From Promethearchaeota archaeon (GTDB lineage: Archaea; Asgardarchaeota; Lokiarchaeia; Sigyniarchaeales; SOKP01), in assembly GCA_016839765.1 (NCBI GenBank), contig JAEOTP010000071.1, positions 1-64,000 of the forward strand: a stretch of 64,000 nucleotides of DNA, written 5' to 3'. The translations under genes were made by a program, and so were the position numbers. Positions 44,601 to 53,264 of the stretch are shown in pieces; the first letter of the stretch is position 1; every line of letters starts with the position of its first letter. The notes beneath the pieces are model-generated. The model did no database searches and was not told the origin of the DNA. It worked only from the letters and a program-made list of their open reading frames with translations.

Positions 44601-44890
44601 CCTTTAACTTCATAGTAATTATAATCACTATTAGTCATTATTCTAAATTCTTCCACGGCTTCTCCGGATTTTAATACTCTTTTTAGAAATAAAACGGCTC
44701 TTTTTATATCAGAATCATAAACATAATCTGTAAATTTATTAGACAAACAAGAATAACCAATTGAATCCAGATGAATTTTCTCATTTAAATATTCACATTC
44801 AAAGGATTCATTTAGGATGTAAATCAAATCCTCAATATTATCAGAAAGAACGTCTATTAGGTTGTAATTACCATTTGAAATTGCTGACAT
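41696..44890 (-). CDS. Multi-PAS sensor histidine kinase
   Basis: 1064 residues without obvious transmembrane segments. Six PAS domains are visible, at about 10-115, 165-275, 290-410, 415-535, 560-680 and 690-815, several with a trailing PAC and the connector DITEKK or DITDKK. Then HisKA with phosphoacceptor His845 (SIAAHELKTP) and HATPase_c with N-box SNLISNAIKFSNEGG, G1 DYGKGL and G2 GSGLGLYIAKG. The likely role is cytosolic redox, gas or ligand sensing. No response regulator is encoded nearby. The promoter would lie in the 190-bp divergent spacer to the 45082 gene. Confidence 0.9.
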   Translation of the reverse strand: MSAISNGNYNLIDVLSDNIEDLIYILNESFECEYLNEKIHLDSIGYSCLSNKFTDYVYDSDIKRAVLFLKRVLKSGEAVEEFRIMTNSDYNYYEVKGKRFFDKAYNAKIFLISKDISKFKELEYEWIKGTKKLKEMTGTLPEIRFWKLLQSKSSKVAIQETYEMLDLVIENIPQFIFWKDIDLNYLGCNNNYALLNKLRDPNFIVGKRDIELPWPKNNLNHIQERESHTIKANKSEYSVESWALPDGNKVWFEVNRIPLHNLESNVIGLLSTYNDISNRIISEQKLSQSELKYRSILENIKEGYFEVDLRGNFIFINNSFCEIFGYYETEILESSYKKFADEKNRNKAFEAFNQVYETGTGQKFLQFEFKRKDGEIIILETSVDLKYNSEGNKIGFYGIIHNITDKYLLEQELKESEERYRLISENAYDLISIINQNLKFEYANEQPFFDILGYKKEEIIGTSVLSLVYPDEKKIALNTLIEGLKKGEAVSEFRIRHKKGNYIWIEVKGSAFTDLDGKTKGIIIGRDITEKKQSEEELKKLNKELEQIVLERTKELRESEEKFRTITEQSSMGIVILQDRYIKYVNDAISKITGYTSEEINNWTQNEFFQKIHDEDQYLVFEHLTTKLNEGSKLPSHYNCRIITTSKEIKWIELHSQLIEYKGKSAVLATFIDITDKKIAEEKLIESEEKYRHLFENSPYGIVLLDLKGIIIDVNSTTPSLFGYTKEDLIGKNYLHLLDVYPSDTKLALRRITNLISDGEFMMPKMKPQAIQIFKKDGTIAWVESEISTIKLGNKVFIQIIILDITDKKIAEQKLIESESILREQNIELRELDKLKTDFISIAAHELKTPLISVGGYIDLIFMREKDLKEEIKEDLERSLSNVRRLEDYINSLMDVMKIDAKKMDLEFTEEQIHDIVENSLLELYFQINQKNLKLKLNLDKSLKLNVDSLRIYQVFSNLISNAIKFSNEGGLIEISAEKQTNNFLFRVKDYGKGLTKKEIEKLFGKFVSIGQYSENLSAFEKGSGLGLYIAKGIIEAHGGNIWVKSEGLNKGTEFFFNLPLREN

Positions 44891-45081
44891 TTTTTATTTA
44901 AACCTTAAGAGGTAATTCAAAAATTATAACAAATATTATATAGAACTTAAATGTTTAATAAAAAATTAATTTTTTCATAAAAAAGTAAAAACTATTTCAT
45001 ATCAAAACCCCGTTTTGTTGATATATTTTAAAACTTAATCGTTAAATAAATATATTATCATGATTATTTTATTATCAGTTA

Positions 45082-45690
45082 ATGTCATTTGTAGAACCTT
45101 CTTTCGAGATAGATAATAAAGGGCGTGTAATTTGTCAATATCATAGTCAATTTCCTTTTTTTATGAAACCAGAAAAAACCACTCTAGAAGAAGAATACGT
45201 TGATAAAATATTAACATGTAAAACTTGTCAGCATTATAAAGAAAATGACTGTTTTTTTCCAAAATTGGAAGTTGATAGGATCGAATCAGATAGAAACAGA
45301 GGACATTTTCAATGTAAATTATGTGGGAATAAAATCCATCGTATTCTAACCATAATTCAAAGGTTATATGTAAAAGACCGATTTAATATTGATATTCCAT
45401 TAATATGTTGTGATTGCTATGAGAGTTTAAAAGAAAATAGTTTACTCAAAAATTTTAAACACTTTGTATCAGAAAAAAAATATGATCCTATGATATCTTT
45501 TGAATTTTTAATCATATTAGGAATGGTTGCTATCTTATTAGCAGTATTTTTACCATTTCTGTTTCAGTTTTTAATAATTTTTATTATATATTGGATATTT
45601 GTCTTAGGTTTCTATATATATTACTACATAAGAAGATTTTATTATATAAATAAAGGAAAGAAGTATTATACTAAGTTCTCTAAAAAATGA
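45082..45690 (+). CDS. Hypothetical protein: Cys-rich N-terminal domain plus two membrane helices
   Basis: 202 residues. Residues 40-115 have paired Cys motifs that could bind zinc: CKTCQHYKENDC, CKLCGNKIH and CCDCYE. Residues about 143-185 form one long or two close hydrophobic helices, ending in a positively charged tail (NKGKKYYTKFSKK). Probably a membrane-anchored cytosolic zinc-ribbon protein. Not recognised as a known family. Confidence 0.6.
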   Translation: MSFVEPSFEIDNKGRVICQYHSQFPFFMKPEKTTLEEEYVDKILTCKTCQHYKENDCFFPKLEVDRIESDRNRGHFQCKLCGNKIHRILTIIQRLYVKDRFNIDIPLICCDCYESLKENSLLKNFKHFVSEKKYDPMISFEFLIILGMVAILLAVFLPFLFQFLIIFIIYWIFVLGFYIYYYIRRFYYINKGKKYYTKFSKK

Positions 45691-45754
45691 GTATGCTAAT
45701 TTGAAACATATTAAATTAATTATATTAAAATTATTTCAAATCTTCTTAGATTTT

Positions 45755-46246
45755 TTAAAGGTTCACTTTAAAAATATCTTGAATTGATTTTTCTTGCCGT
45801 TCCTTTTCCAATATATGGCGCCAATTTGGTTCAATTTCATCAAAAGCCTTTTGAGCAAGATTTTTTAATTTATCATCTGTTGAGTTCAAAAAATGCCCTA
45901 TAAAAACTAAAGCTCTTTTATCCTTAATTTTCATAAAGCTTTCAATTATGAAGATGATTTTTAATTTATTTTTTTCTATTTCTGGTTTATCTAATTCTTC
46001 TTTTAATTTTTCAATAATCCCTAAAGTTGCTCTCCCGTCTCCAATTTGCCCTAGCGCCTCAATTATCCGATTAATTACCATAGGATCATATTCATTTTTT
46101 AAAGCTCGGCAAAGTAAATTTACAGCTCTCCCATCCCTAAGAAATCCTAATTGCCTCGCAGCTTCTGCTCTTTTCTGATGATCCCTATGATGGAATAATT
46201 GTTTTATCAATGCATTAAAATGAGCATTTTTTTTATGCCAGTCCAT
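45755..46246 (-). CDS. HEAT-repeat protein (PBS lyase-type)
   Basis: 163 residues with three to four HEAT-like repeats, e.g. RAEAARQLGFLRDGRAVNLL, INRIIEALGQIGDGRATLGI and IVESFMKIKDKRALVFIG-like units. The D-G-R-A turn is the PBS lyase HEAT signature. Likely a protein-protein scaffold. It stands alone between divergent and convergent neighbours. Confidence 0.78.
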   Translation of the reverse strand: MDWHKKNAHFNALIKQLFHHRDHQKRAEAARQLGFLRDGRAVNLLCRALKNEYDPMVINRIIEALGQIGDGRATLGIIEKLKEELDKPEIEKNKLKIIFIIESFMKIKDKRALVFIGHFLNSTDDKLKNLAQKAFDEIEPNWRHILEKERQEKSIQDIFKVNL

Positions 46247-46347
46247 AACTACAATAATAATAGTAAAAATGTTATTATAATCTAATCTTTATATTTCATA
46301 ATCCAAATAAGTGATCAAGAAACTAAAAATCAAGGAGGAGGAGGTTT

Positions 46348-47670
46348 TTATTTATTTAATAGAGAATTCATATGATCAATACGTTTCTGTAATATTTTTA
46401 AAGTGCCTACATCTTTTCTATGGAATAAATTCCCCTTAATACACCCTACTCCTTGTTCAGCAATCTTTTCAGCCTGTTCTAAATTATCAGCAATCCCTAA
46501 GATTCCTATTGCTCTTGAGGTCGTAGTGTAAATTTTATTCTGCTCCTTATATACTGAAGCATAATAGAATTTTGCTCCTATGTCTGCTAACTTTTTTCTA
46601 TTAATTTTTACCAATTCATCTTTTTTTGGAGATACAGGATATCCTTCAGGAGCTAAATACTTGCAAACCGTCGCCATTCTCTTAAATTTAATATCTGATG
46701 ATAATTTTTTATCAATTATTTCCATACAAATGTCATAAAAATTCTTCTCTAATAAAGGCAACACATTCATAGCTTCAGGATCACCAAACCTTACATTAAA
46801 CTCAATTAATTTAATACCTTTAACTGTTTTCATGAATTGTCCGTATAAAAATCCTTTATATTCAACACCCGTTTCTTTTTTAACTGCATTAACCACTAGT
46901 GTCATGTCTTTAAGAGCCTTATCAAAGTCATTCTTATCGATAAAGGGCATGAGGTGATCCTCCATCGAATATGATCCCATACCTCCAGTATTGGGCCCTT
47001 CATCATTTTCATAGGCTCTTTTGTGATCCTGAACAAGTGGTGTACCCACAACATTTTTTCCATCAACGAAGGTTTGAAGGGTAAATTCTTCTCCCTCGCA
47101 CTTTTCTTCCAATAAGAATCCGCTTTTTTTCTGGATTAACTCTTGGCAATAATCAATGATGTCCTTTTTTGAAAAGAGATGATCACCATAAACTTTCACT
47201 CCTTTTCCACCAGTTAAACCATCTGGCTTAACTACAATGTTTTCCTCTCCCATATCTTTAATATAACTAGCAACTCCGTCCATTGAAAAAAACTTTTTAC
47301 TTAAAATATTAGAAGGGATTTTATATTTTTCTAATAGCCCTCTAGTAAATATTTTTGACCCTTCTAGTTGAGCAGCTTCAATTTTAGGACCTACACAGGG
47401 AATTCCACTCTTTTCAAGTGCATCTACTATTCCAACTACTAAAGGAGCTTCAGGACCAATAATAACAAAATCAATTTTTTTTTCTTTACAGTATTCAATA
47501 ATTTCCTTAAAATCTGTTTCTGAATGAATTTTAACTTTTCCTTTACTTAATTCATCCAATCCAGCATTTCTAAAACTCATAAAGGCAAATAGATTTACTC
47601 CACTATTTACTAAAGCCTCTCCAATTACATGTTCTCTTGCCCCATGCCCAACCATTAAAGTATTTATCAT
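46348..47670 (-). CDS. purD: Phosphoribosylamine-glycine ligase
   Basis: About 440 residues in ATP-grasp form: N-terminal GHGAREHVIGEAL, DFVIIGPEAPLVVGIVDAL, VVKPDGLTGGKGVKV (ATP-grasp), DEGPNTGGMGSYS and EFNVRFGDPEAMNVLPLL. It makes glycinamide ribonucleotide, the second step of purine synthesis. An in-frame TTG at 47679 overlaps a GAGGTTTGAT signal; the ATG at 47670 has good spacing from GAGGT and is preferred. No other pur genes are close. Confidence 0.93.
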   Translation of the reverse strand: MINTLMVGHGAREHVIGEALVNSGVNLFAFMSFRNAGLDELSKGKVKIHSETDFKEIIEYCKEKKIDFVIIGPEAPLVVGIVDALEKSGIPCVGPKIEAAQLEGSKIFTRGLLEKYKIPSNILSKKFFSMDGVASYIKDMGEENIVVKPDGLTGGKGVKVYGDHLFSKKDIIDYCQELIQKKSGFLLEEKCEGEEFTLQTFVDGKNVVGTPLVQDHKRAYENDEGPNTGGMGSYSMEDHLMPFIDKNDFDKALKDMTLVVNAVKKETGVEYKGFLYGQFMKTVKGIKLIEFNVRFGDPEAMNVLPLLEKNFYDICMEIIDKKLSSDIKFKRMATVCKYLAPEGYPVSPKKDELVKINRKKLADIGAKFYYASVYKEQNKIYTTTSRAIGILGIADNLEQAEKIAEQGVGCIKGNLFHRKDVGTLKILQKRIDHMNSLLNK

Positions 47671-47858
47671 ATCAATCAAACCTCAGAAAAATTAGATTAT
47701 TTTAATTTATTTTAAAATTAATTTTAAAATTTCTATTAACCAATAATTATTGGAGTCTTTATTTTTTAATAGAATAAAAAATAATAATTAATTTTAATTT
47801 ATTCTCTATAAGCTATATACTACTATAGAAATACAACTAAATTGAGATTTGAACAAAA

Positions 47859-49001
47859 ATGTCACTAGATAAATATCGTAAAGCTGCTCGTGTTATTGTA
47901 AAAGCGGGATTTTTACCATTTCCTGTAAACGATACTATGATTGAGCTTTTGAAGATATTATTGGATGAAGAAGATTTAGATTTTATTATGGCATTTAAGA
48001 GAAAACCCTCACAAACCATGGAGCAATTAAAAGTAAGCAGTAAAATGTCAGAGGAAGAGATATTATCTCACGTAAAAAAATTAGCTAAAAAAGGTTTTAT
48101 ATTCAATCAACCAAGCTCAAAAGGAGTTATGGTATATCGCCTAATGCCCTTAGTAATGGTTGGAGTATTTGAATACACTTTTATGAAAAAAATCGAATTT
48201 ACTGAAGACAATAAAGAATTAGCTGCATTATTTGCTAAACTTTTTAATGAATTATCAGACTTTATACAAGAAAATTATGATACTGTAATAACGCTATTTC
48301 AAAATATGCCACCATTTGATAGGACAATACCTATTTTAGATAAAAATGTATCTGGTGAAGAAATAAACATAGAGATTAACGAAAAATTAGAAGTTCCAGA
48401 AGAGATAATTATTCCTACACAGAAGATGGAAGATTTAATTAAAAAGTTCAAAGATATAGCTGTAGGCTATTGTTTTTGTAGACACCATCAAGATTTGTTG
48501 GGAAATCCATGTAAACAAACTGAATTAAGAGAAAATTGTTTTACATTCGGAAAGTCCGCTAGATATGTTTCGGAGCAAGGATTTGGAAGGATCATTTCAC
48601 AGGAAGAGGCTTTAAAATTAATAAAGGAATCTGAAAAAGATGGGTTAGTGCATAAAGCTTGGCATCCTCATTCTGATATCTCTAAAGATGAAACAAGCAT
48701 ATGTAATTGCTGCGAAGATTGCTGTGGTACGTTTGATTGGTGGAGAAGAGGCTCGACAGCAATGATAAATTCAACCAATTATATTTCGATTATCGATAAA
48801 GATTCATGCGTAGGATGTGGTACGTGTTTAGAAAAATGTCCTGTTGGTGCTATTGAATTAAACGGTGATGATAAGGCAGAAAGGAATTCAGATTGGTGTA
48901 TAGGATGTGGAGTATGTGTGCACTTTTGCCCAGAAAATGCAATCTCATTAAAAGAAGGAATGAGAAAAGTTTATGTTCCTCCCCCAAGATTAAGAAGTTA
49001 G
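47859..49001 (+). CDS. Winged-helix plus ferredoxin protein (4Fe-4S)
   Basis: 380 residues. The N-terminal 110 residues look like a winged helix (QTMEQLKVSSKMSEEEILSHVKKLAKKGF). A central region carries CFCRHHQDLLGNPC and a later NCFTFG Cys, then CNCCEDCCG, a cysteine pattern seen in archaeal and clostridial 4Fe-4S proteins. The C-terminus has two ferredoxin motifs, CVGCGTCLEKCP and CIGCGVCVHFCP. Probably a redox-linked regulator or electron-transfer protein. The function is unknown. Confidence 0.8.
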   Translation: MSLDKYRKAARVIVKAGFLPFPVNDTMIELLKILLDEEDLDFIMAFKRKPSQTMEQLKVSSKMSEEEILSHVKKLAKKGFIFNQPSSKGVMVYRLMPLVMVGVFEYTFMKKIEFTEDNKELAALFAKLFNELSDFIQENYDTVITLFQNMPPFDRTIPILDKNVSGEEINIEINEKLEVPEEIIIPTQKMEDLIKKFKDIAVGYCFCRHHQDLLGNPCKQTELRENCFTFGKSARYVSEQGFGRIISQEEALKLIKESEKDGLVHKAWHPHSDISKDETSICNCCEDCCGTFDWWRRGSTAMINSTNYISIIDKDSCVGCGTCLEKCPVGAIELNGDDKAERNSDWCIGCGVCVHFCPENAISLKEGMRKVYVPPPRLRS

Positions 49002-49031
49002 ATTAGTTTTTCTGTTGTGTCTAATCTTTTT

Positions 49032-49685
49032 TTATTCAAATGTATGAATTTTTTCTTTAAATTGTTCTATTGTGTTTAGGATTTCATTTAATCTTAAATT
49101 AAATTCTTTTGGTTTAATTTTTTTAAATTTTTCAAAATTATTGGCAATTTCTTTGAATTCATCAACCCATATTTTCATTAGAATTTCGCTTTCTTGCCCT
49201 TGAATCCTATTCTTTAATTCTGTTGAAACTAATAACTTTATTTTATCAATGAGTTTTTTTTCATTTATAGCGTAAGATATTTTTAATACATCTTGTTGAG
49301 TTTTAAGAGTACCTAGCTCCTCTGAAACTTCGGATTTATGTTTAAAAAACTCATCATTAAATTTTTTAATCATATCCATTATGATTTCTTCTTGAACTTT
49401 AATTTTTTCCTCAATTTGTTCCCTATTATAATAGGTTTCTTTATTAATATTATTAACATCGCTTTCTAATTTATTGGCTTTTTCTATTACTTCTTGAATC
49501 TCTTTAGGAAGGTTTTTAATAGGATTTAGTTTATTTTCGATTTTTTCAATCCTATCTGTTAAATTTTGAATTGATTTAGGCAAAGTTTTTAATCCATTTA
49601 TTTGATTTTCTATCTTTCTTACTTGATCTGTCAGGTTTTGGAAATCTTTTGGGGTAATCTCTTCTAATTTCTCTTTTTTAGGAAT
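49032..49685 (-). CDS. Coiled-coil protein with unusual start, partner of the small GTPase gene
   Basis: 217 residues if read from ATT 49685. Almost wholly helical and charged, with a tandem repeat at the N-terminus: FQNLTDQVRKIENQINGLKTL then IQNLTDRIEKIENKLNPIKNL. The repeat crosses the TTG at 49583 (which would give 183 residues), so the frame certainly begins further upstream. The only candidates are ATT 49685, 5 nt after GGTGAT, or ATG 49692 with a +1 shift at TCC-TAA. The gene follows the small GTPase gene by 41 bp, forming an operon; it may be an effector or scaffold. Confidence 0.68.
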   Translation of the reverse strand: MPKKEKLEEITPKDFQNLTDQVRKIENQINGLKTLPKSIQNLTDRIEKIENKLNPIKNLPKEIQEVIEKANKLESDVNNINKETYYNREQIEEKIKVQEEIIMDMIKKFNDEFFKHKSEVSEELGTLKTQQDVLKISYAINEKKLIDKIKLLVSTELKNRIQGQESEILMKIWVDEFKEIANNFEKFKKIKPKEFNLRLNEILNTIEQFKEKIHTFE

Positions 49686-49689
49686 CTAA

Positions 49690-49696
49690 CATCACC
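49690..49696 (-). promoter_or_regulatory. GGTGATG start-site element (copy B)
   Basis: GGTGATG, four nucleotides, then ATTCCTAAA: same layout as 35625-35644. GGTGAT complements the 16S 3' end and sits 5 nt before ATT. The overlapping ATG opens MLDS and then hits TAA. Confidence 0.55.
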
Positions 49697-49726
49697 ATAA
49701 TTACTGTTTTAAATAAAATATTTTCA

Positions 49727-50692
49727 TTATCTCTTATTAGAATTGAGATTTAGAATATTGTCTAACTTTAGTTCAAAATCTTCTCTTAATTGATTTAATT
49801 CTTCAGAAGTCTTTTCAATTTTCTCCATTAGGGAATCAATGGGAGTAGTTTTTAAACTTAGAATTAAATCTTTAACTATATTTAAATTATTTTTGAATGT
49901 TTCAATTATACTGTTTTTAACTAAATCGAAATCTACTAAATTAGCTTGAAAATCTGAGTAATCTACTATATTTGTTTCAATTTCTATTCTTTCATCATCA
50001 GGAGTAACTATTTTTTTTACAATTCTGGGAGTTATTTTCTTTTCCAAAGTGGTTGAATCTACATCTTCTAAATTTACAATGAGGTTGAATAAATCATTTT
50101 TCTTCTTATTTATCAAACCTGTAAATTCATTTGCAATCCCTTTAAATTGCTCACTATTACTTTCTCTTTCCAATTTCTCTAAATATCTAAAAATTAATAA
50201 TTCAAAAGCCTCTGAAAGGTTAACCTTCGTTTTTGCAGAAATAAATACTAGTGGTAAGTCGTTTATATCACTTTGTCTAATATTGTTCAACAGGACATCT
50301 GTATCTTCCGGTCTTATTAAATCTGATTTATTTCCAACTAAAAAAATTATACATTCAGGGGATTTATTCCTTAGATTTTCTAGATAAGTTTGTTTAAGTT
50401 CTGATAATGTTTCTTTTGGGTTTGTTAAATCAAAAACCAAAAACGCAGCGTCAATATTGCTAAAAAATACAGGATTAAGCGGGTTAAATGACCGTTGACC
50501 TCCAATATCCCAAATATTTACTCTAATATATTCATCCTTTAATTTATATTCCTTTCTTATTATATTAGAACCGATTGTAGGGATATACATACTTGGAATT
50601 TCTTTATCCATAAAAGAATTTGTCATAGAAGTCTTTCCAACGCCCCAGTAGCCCAAAATAGTTAACTTGATGTTTATCTCAGAAACAATCAT
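49727..50692 (-). CDS. Ras/Rab/Arf-like small GTPase with C-terminal coiled-coil extension
   Basis: 321 residues. G-motifs are intact: G1 GYWGVGKT (14-21), G2 Thr39 (IPTIG), G3 WDIGGQ (61-66), G4 NKSD (121-124) and G5 SAK (152-154). The WDIGGQ form is shared with Arf/Rag-like families, while the G1 and core resemble Rab/Ras. Residues about 175-321 are a helical, charged extension absent from eukaryotic Ras, ending in a heptad-like stretch (EKTSEELNQLREDFELKL). No lipidation Cys at the C-terminus, so membrane attachment, if any, is by another route. Operon with the downstream coiled-coil gene. Confidence 0.93.
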   Translation of the reverse strand: MIVSEINIKLTILGYWGVGKTSMTNSFMDKEIPSMYIPTIGSNIIRKEYKLKDEYIRVNIWDIGGQRSFNPLNPVFFSNIDAAFLVFDLTNPKETLSELKQTYLENLRNKSPECIIFLVGNKSDLIRPEDTDVLLNNIRQSDINDLPLVFISAKTKVNLSEAFELLIFRYLEKLERESNSEQFKGIANEFTGLINKKKNDLFNLIVNLEDVDSTTLEKKITPRIVKKIVTPDDERIEIETNIVDYSDFQANLVDFDLVKNSIIETFKNNLNIVKDLILSLKTTPIDSLMEKIEKTSEELNQLREDFELKLDNILNLNSNKR

Positions 50693-50930
50693 ATTCTTAT
50701 TTTAAGATGATTTTAACCGAATCTAATTTAATAAATTATAACAAGAGGGATATATAAATTTGAGCTAAAAAAAGAACTTATACCTACTTGAAAATGAAAA
50801 TAATCATCATAGCATTAAAATACATAATTATTTTCGTTAAATCCTTGCTATTTTCAACCATAAGAAAATTATTTAATAATTAGAAAAATGAGCTAAGGAG
50901 TTTTGTTGCAAGATTGAAACATTTTTCAAA

Positions 50931-51518
50931 TTATTTCTTTTGTTTCTTTATAGAGAACTTATTATAAGCATAAATTATTCGTTGGATTACTGTAAAAATT
51001 GTCCCTATTGCTAAAATAATCATAGTCCAAAAAATTGCCTTATGAAACCAGATTTGAAAAATGGCTCCAATAAAAAGAATAGGAATCCTATCTGTCCTTT
51101 CTAGTAATCCAACGCCATATAAATCATTGGCACCTAATGCTTCAATTTTAGCTCGTGAATATGATGTTAAAAATGCACCTACTAAGACAATTATACATAT
51201 CTCAATTGAAATATATCCACCAAAATAAACACCAATAATTATAAAGAAATCTCCAATTCTATCTAAAGTTGAATCCAAAAAAGCTCCAAATTTGGTTGGA
51301 CCTTGAAGCCGGGCAACAACTCCATCCAATTGATCAAAAAATTCTGTTATAAAAAGGAAAATAATAACAATCAAGAGATTTACGTATAAAAAACCAAAAA
51401 ACGTTATAATTGAAGAAATTAAGCCTAAAATTGTAAAGAAATTAGCAGGGATTTTTGTTAATTTCTTTCCTAAAGGAAGTAATAGTTTTTCAGAAAACTT
51501 CTTTATTTTTAATAGCAT
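50931..51518 (-). CDS. CDP-alcohol phosphatidyltransferase family (archaeal phospholipid synthase)
   Basis: 195 residues, about six membrane helices. The signature DG-x2-AR-x8-G-x3-D-x3-D is present in DGVVARLQGPTKFGAFLDSTLD (split across residues about 66-87). These enzymes attach an alcohol such as inositol phosphate, glycerol or serine to CDP-archaeol in the membrane. The size and the sequence SRAKIEALGANDLYG fit archaetidylinositol-phosphate synthase-like members best, but specificity is not proven. Confidence 0.85.
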   Translation of the reverse strand: MLLKIKKFSEKLLLPLGKKLTKIPANFFTILGLISSIITFFGFLYVNLLIVIIFLFITEFFDQLDGVVARLQGPTKFGAFLDSTLDRIGDFFIIIGVYFGGYISIEICIIVLVGAFLTSYSRAKIEALGANDLYGVGLLERTDRIPILFIGAIFQIWFHKAIFWTMIILAIGTIFTVIQRIIYAYNKFSIKKQKK

Positions 51519-51633
51519 TGGATAATCTTTCCTAATATTTGATTAACATTTTTTTTTAAAAATAAGAATAAAAAGAAATAAAGCTTTACGTACCTTTAAA
51601 TAGAGAAAAAAAAATAATATTATTGGAAAAAAT

Positions 51634-53130
51634 CTAAATTCCATAAATCGGATAGAATTTATTTTCAATGTATTTTAAGAAGTAATCCGGATTTAAATCT
51701 TCTCCAGTAACTTTCTTAATTAAATCAGAAGCTCTGTAGATTTTTCCATATTGATGTATATTTTCTCTTAAATAATCTAAAAGAGTTGAAAATTCTCCTT
51801 TTTTATATTCTTCTGGTAATGAGGGGTGTTTTTTTAAGGCATCGTTATATATTTGTGCCCCGTATAAATTACCTAAAAAGTAGGTTGGGAAGTAACCGAT
51901 GGCGCCCATTGACCAATGAATATCTTGTAAGACTCCTTGAGCGTAATTTGGGGGCGTAATTCCTAATAGGTCTTCAAATTTAGAATTCCATAATTCTGGT
52001 AATTCTTTCACTTGAATTTTTCCATCTATAAGATCCCTCTCTAATTCAAATCGCAAAATAATGTGTAATCCATATGTTACTTCATCTGCATTTACTCTTA
52101 TATACGATGGCTGAACAATATTTATAGCTTTATAGAGATCCTCCATTGGATAGTCTTTTAAATTTTCAGGGAAATATTTTTGAAAGGTTGGATACCAATA
52201 GATCCAAAATTCCTTACTTCGACCGACAAAATTTTCCCACATTCTTGATTGGGATTCATGAATTCCCATTGAGGTACCTTCACATAGAATTGTATCATAG
52301 AGTTCTTCTCTAATGCCCATTTCATAAAGAGCATGTCCACATTCATGTATTGTTCCAAAAATACATTCATTTAGATAATCTTCTGTTGTTCTAGTAGTAA
52401 TTCTTGTATCTAAAGAGGCTAGTGACGATGTAAATGGGTGAGTTGATCTGTCTTGACGTCCATATCCTAGATTAAAATTAAGTTTTTTAATTATCTCAAA
52501 ACTAAGTTCAAATTGTTTGTCTGGATCATAACTTTTCTTTAATATTGAATCATCCGGTTTATCTGAAGATGCATTTAACTTTTTTACAAAATCTATTAAT
52601 TTCGGTTTTATTGGATTAAATACATTGGCAATCCAATCATATGTGGCACCAGGTTCATATAAATCAATCAATGTAGAATATATATCTGGATGGGTTCCAT
52701 ACAATCTTGCTCTTTCTTTTTGTAATTCGACACTTTTCTCAAGCATCTCTTGGAAAATTGAGAAATCACTTTTAGATCTAGCTTCTCTCCAATCTTTGGC
52801 AGCTAATATACTAGTTTCAGCGATTTCTACAACTAATTCTTCAGGTAATTTCGTTGCGAGATTATATTCTCTAGTAATCTCTCTAAGCATAGCACTTTCA
52901 ATTTCATTAAGATTAGAAAGTTTTTCAGCTTTCTTTATTAAGTTACCAACCTTTTCTGAAGTTAATCTTTTATGAATCAATTTTTCTATTAAGGAGACTT
53001 GTTTAGATCTACCTTCTAGAGATTTGTAATTTTGCATATTAACTTCTTGATCCCAACCTAGAGCCGCTTGTATATAATTTAATCGCATTATTTCTTCAAA
53101 ATATTCCCGAAGTTCTTTAATAGCACTCAT
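51634..53130 (-). CDS. Carboxypeptidase Taq (M32 metallopeptidase)
   Basis: About 498 residues from ATG 53130, which has AAGGAT 7 nt upstream; a TTG at 53157 would add nine unlikely residues. M32 hallmarks: N-terminal LGWDQEVNM, RSTHPFTSSLASLDTRITTR, the metal motif HECGHALYE with a Glu metal ligand downstream in GIHESQSRMWENFV, and YPTYFLGNLYGAQIY. It removes C-terminal residues from peptides in the cytosol. Unrelated to the GTPase genes on either side. Confidence 0.92.
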   Translation of the reverse strand: MSAIKELREYFEEIMRLNYIQAALGWDQEVNMQNYKSLEGRSKQVSLIEKLIHKRLTSEKVGNLIKKAEKLSNLNEIESAMLREITREYNLATKLPEELVVEIAETSILAAKDWREARSKSDFSIFQEMLEKSVELQKERARLYGTHPDIYSTLIDLYEPGATYDWIANVFNPIKPKLIDFVKKLNASSDKPDDSILKKSYDPDKQFELSFEIIKKLNFNLGYGRQDRSTHPFTSSLASLDTRITTRTTEDYLNECIFGTIHECGHALYEMGIREELYDTILCEGTSMGIHESQSRMWENFVGRSKEFWIYWYPTFQKYFPENLKDYPMEDLYKAINIVQPSYIRVNADEVTYGLHIILRFELERDLIDGKIQVKELPELWNSKFEDLLGITPPNYAQGVLQDIHWSMGAIGYFPTYFLGNLYGAQIYNDALKKHPSLPEEYKKGEFSTLLDYLRENIHQYGKIYRASDLIKKVTGEDLNPDYFLKYIENKFYPIYGI

Positions 53131-53264
53131 GATTATATCCTTCTTTTTATATATCAAGAATTTTAAATTATACTTTTTTGAATATTTAATCGTTTTAAAA
53201 GAAGTAGGTTGTGAACTTCTGTTGAACTAAATAATAAGTTTGTTTTCAAAATTCTTGAGATTCT

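Noticed and set aside
50693-50930. 238-bp gap upstream of the small GTPase gene checked for a tRNA or small RNA.
   Set aside because: No cloverleaf-compatible arms or GC-rich stem; only A/T-rich promoter-like DNA.
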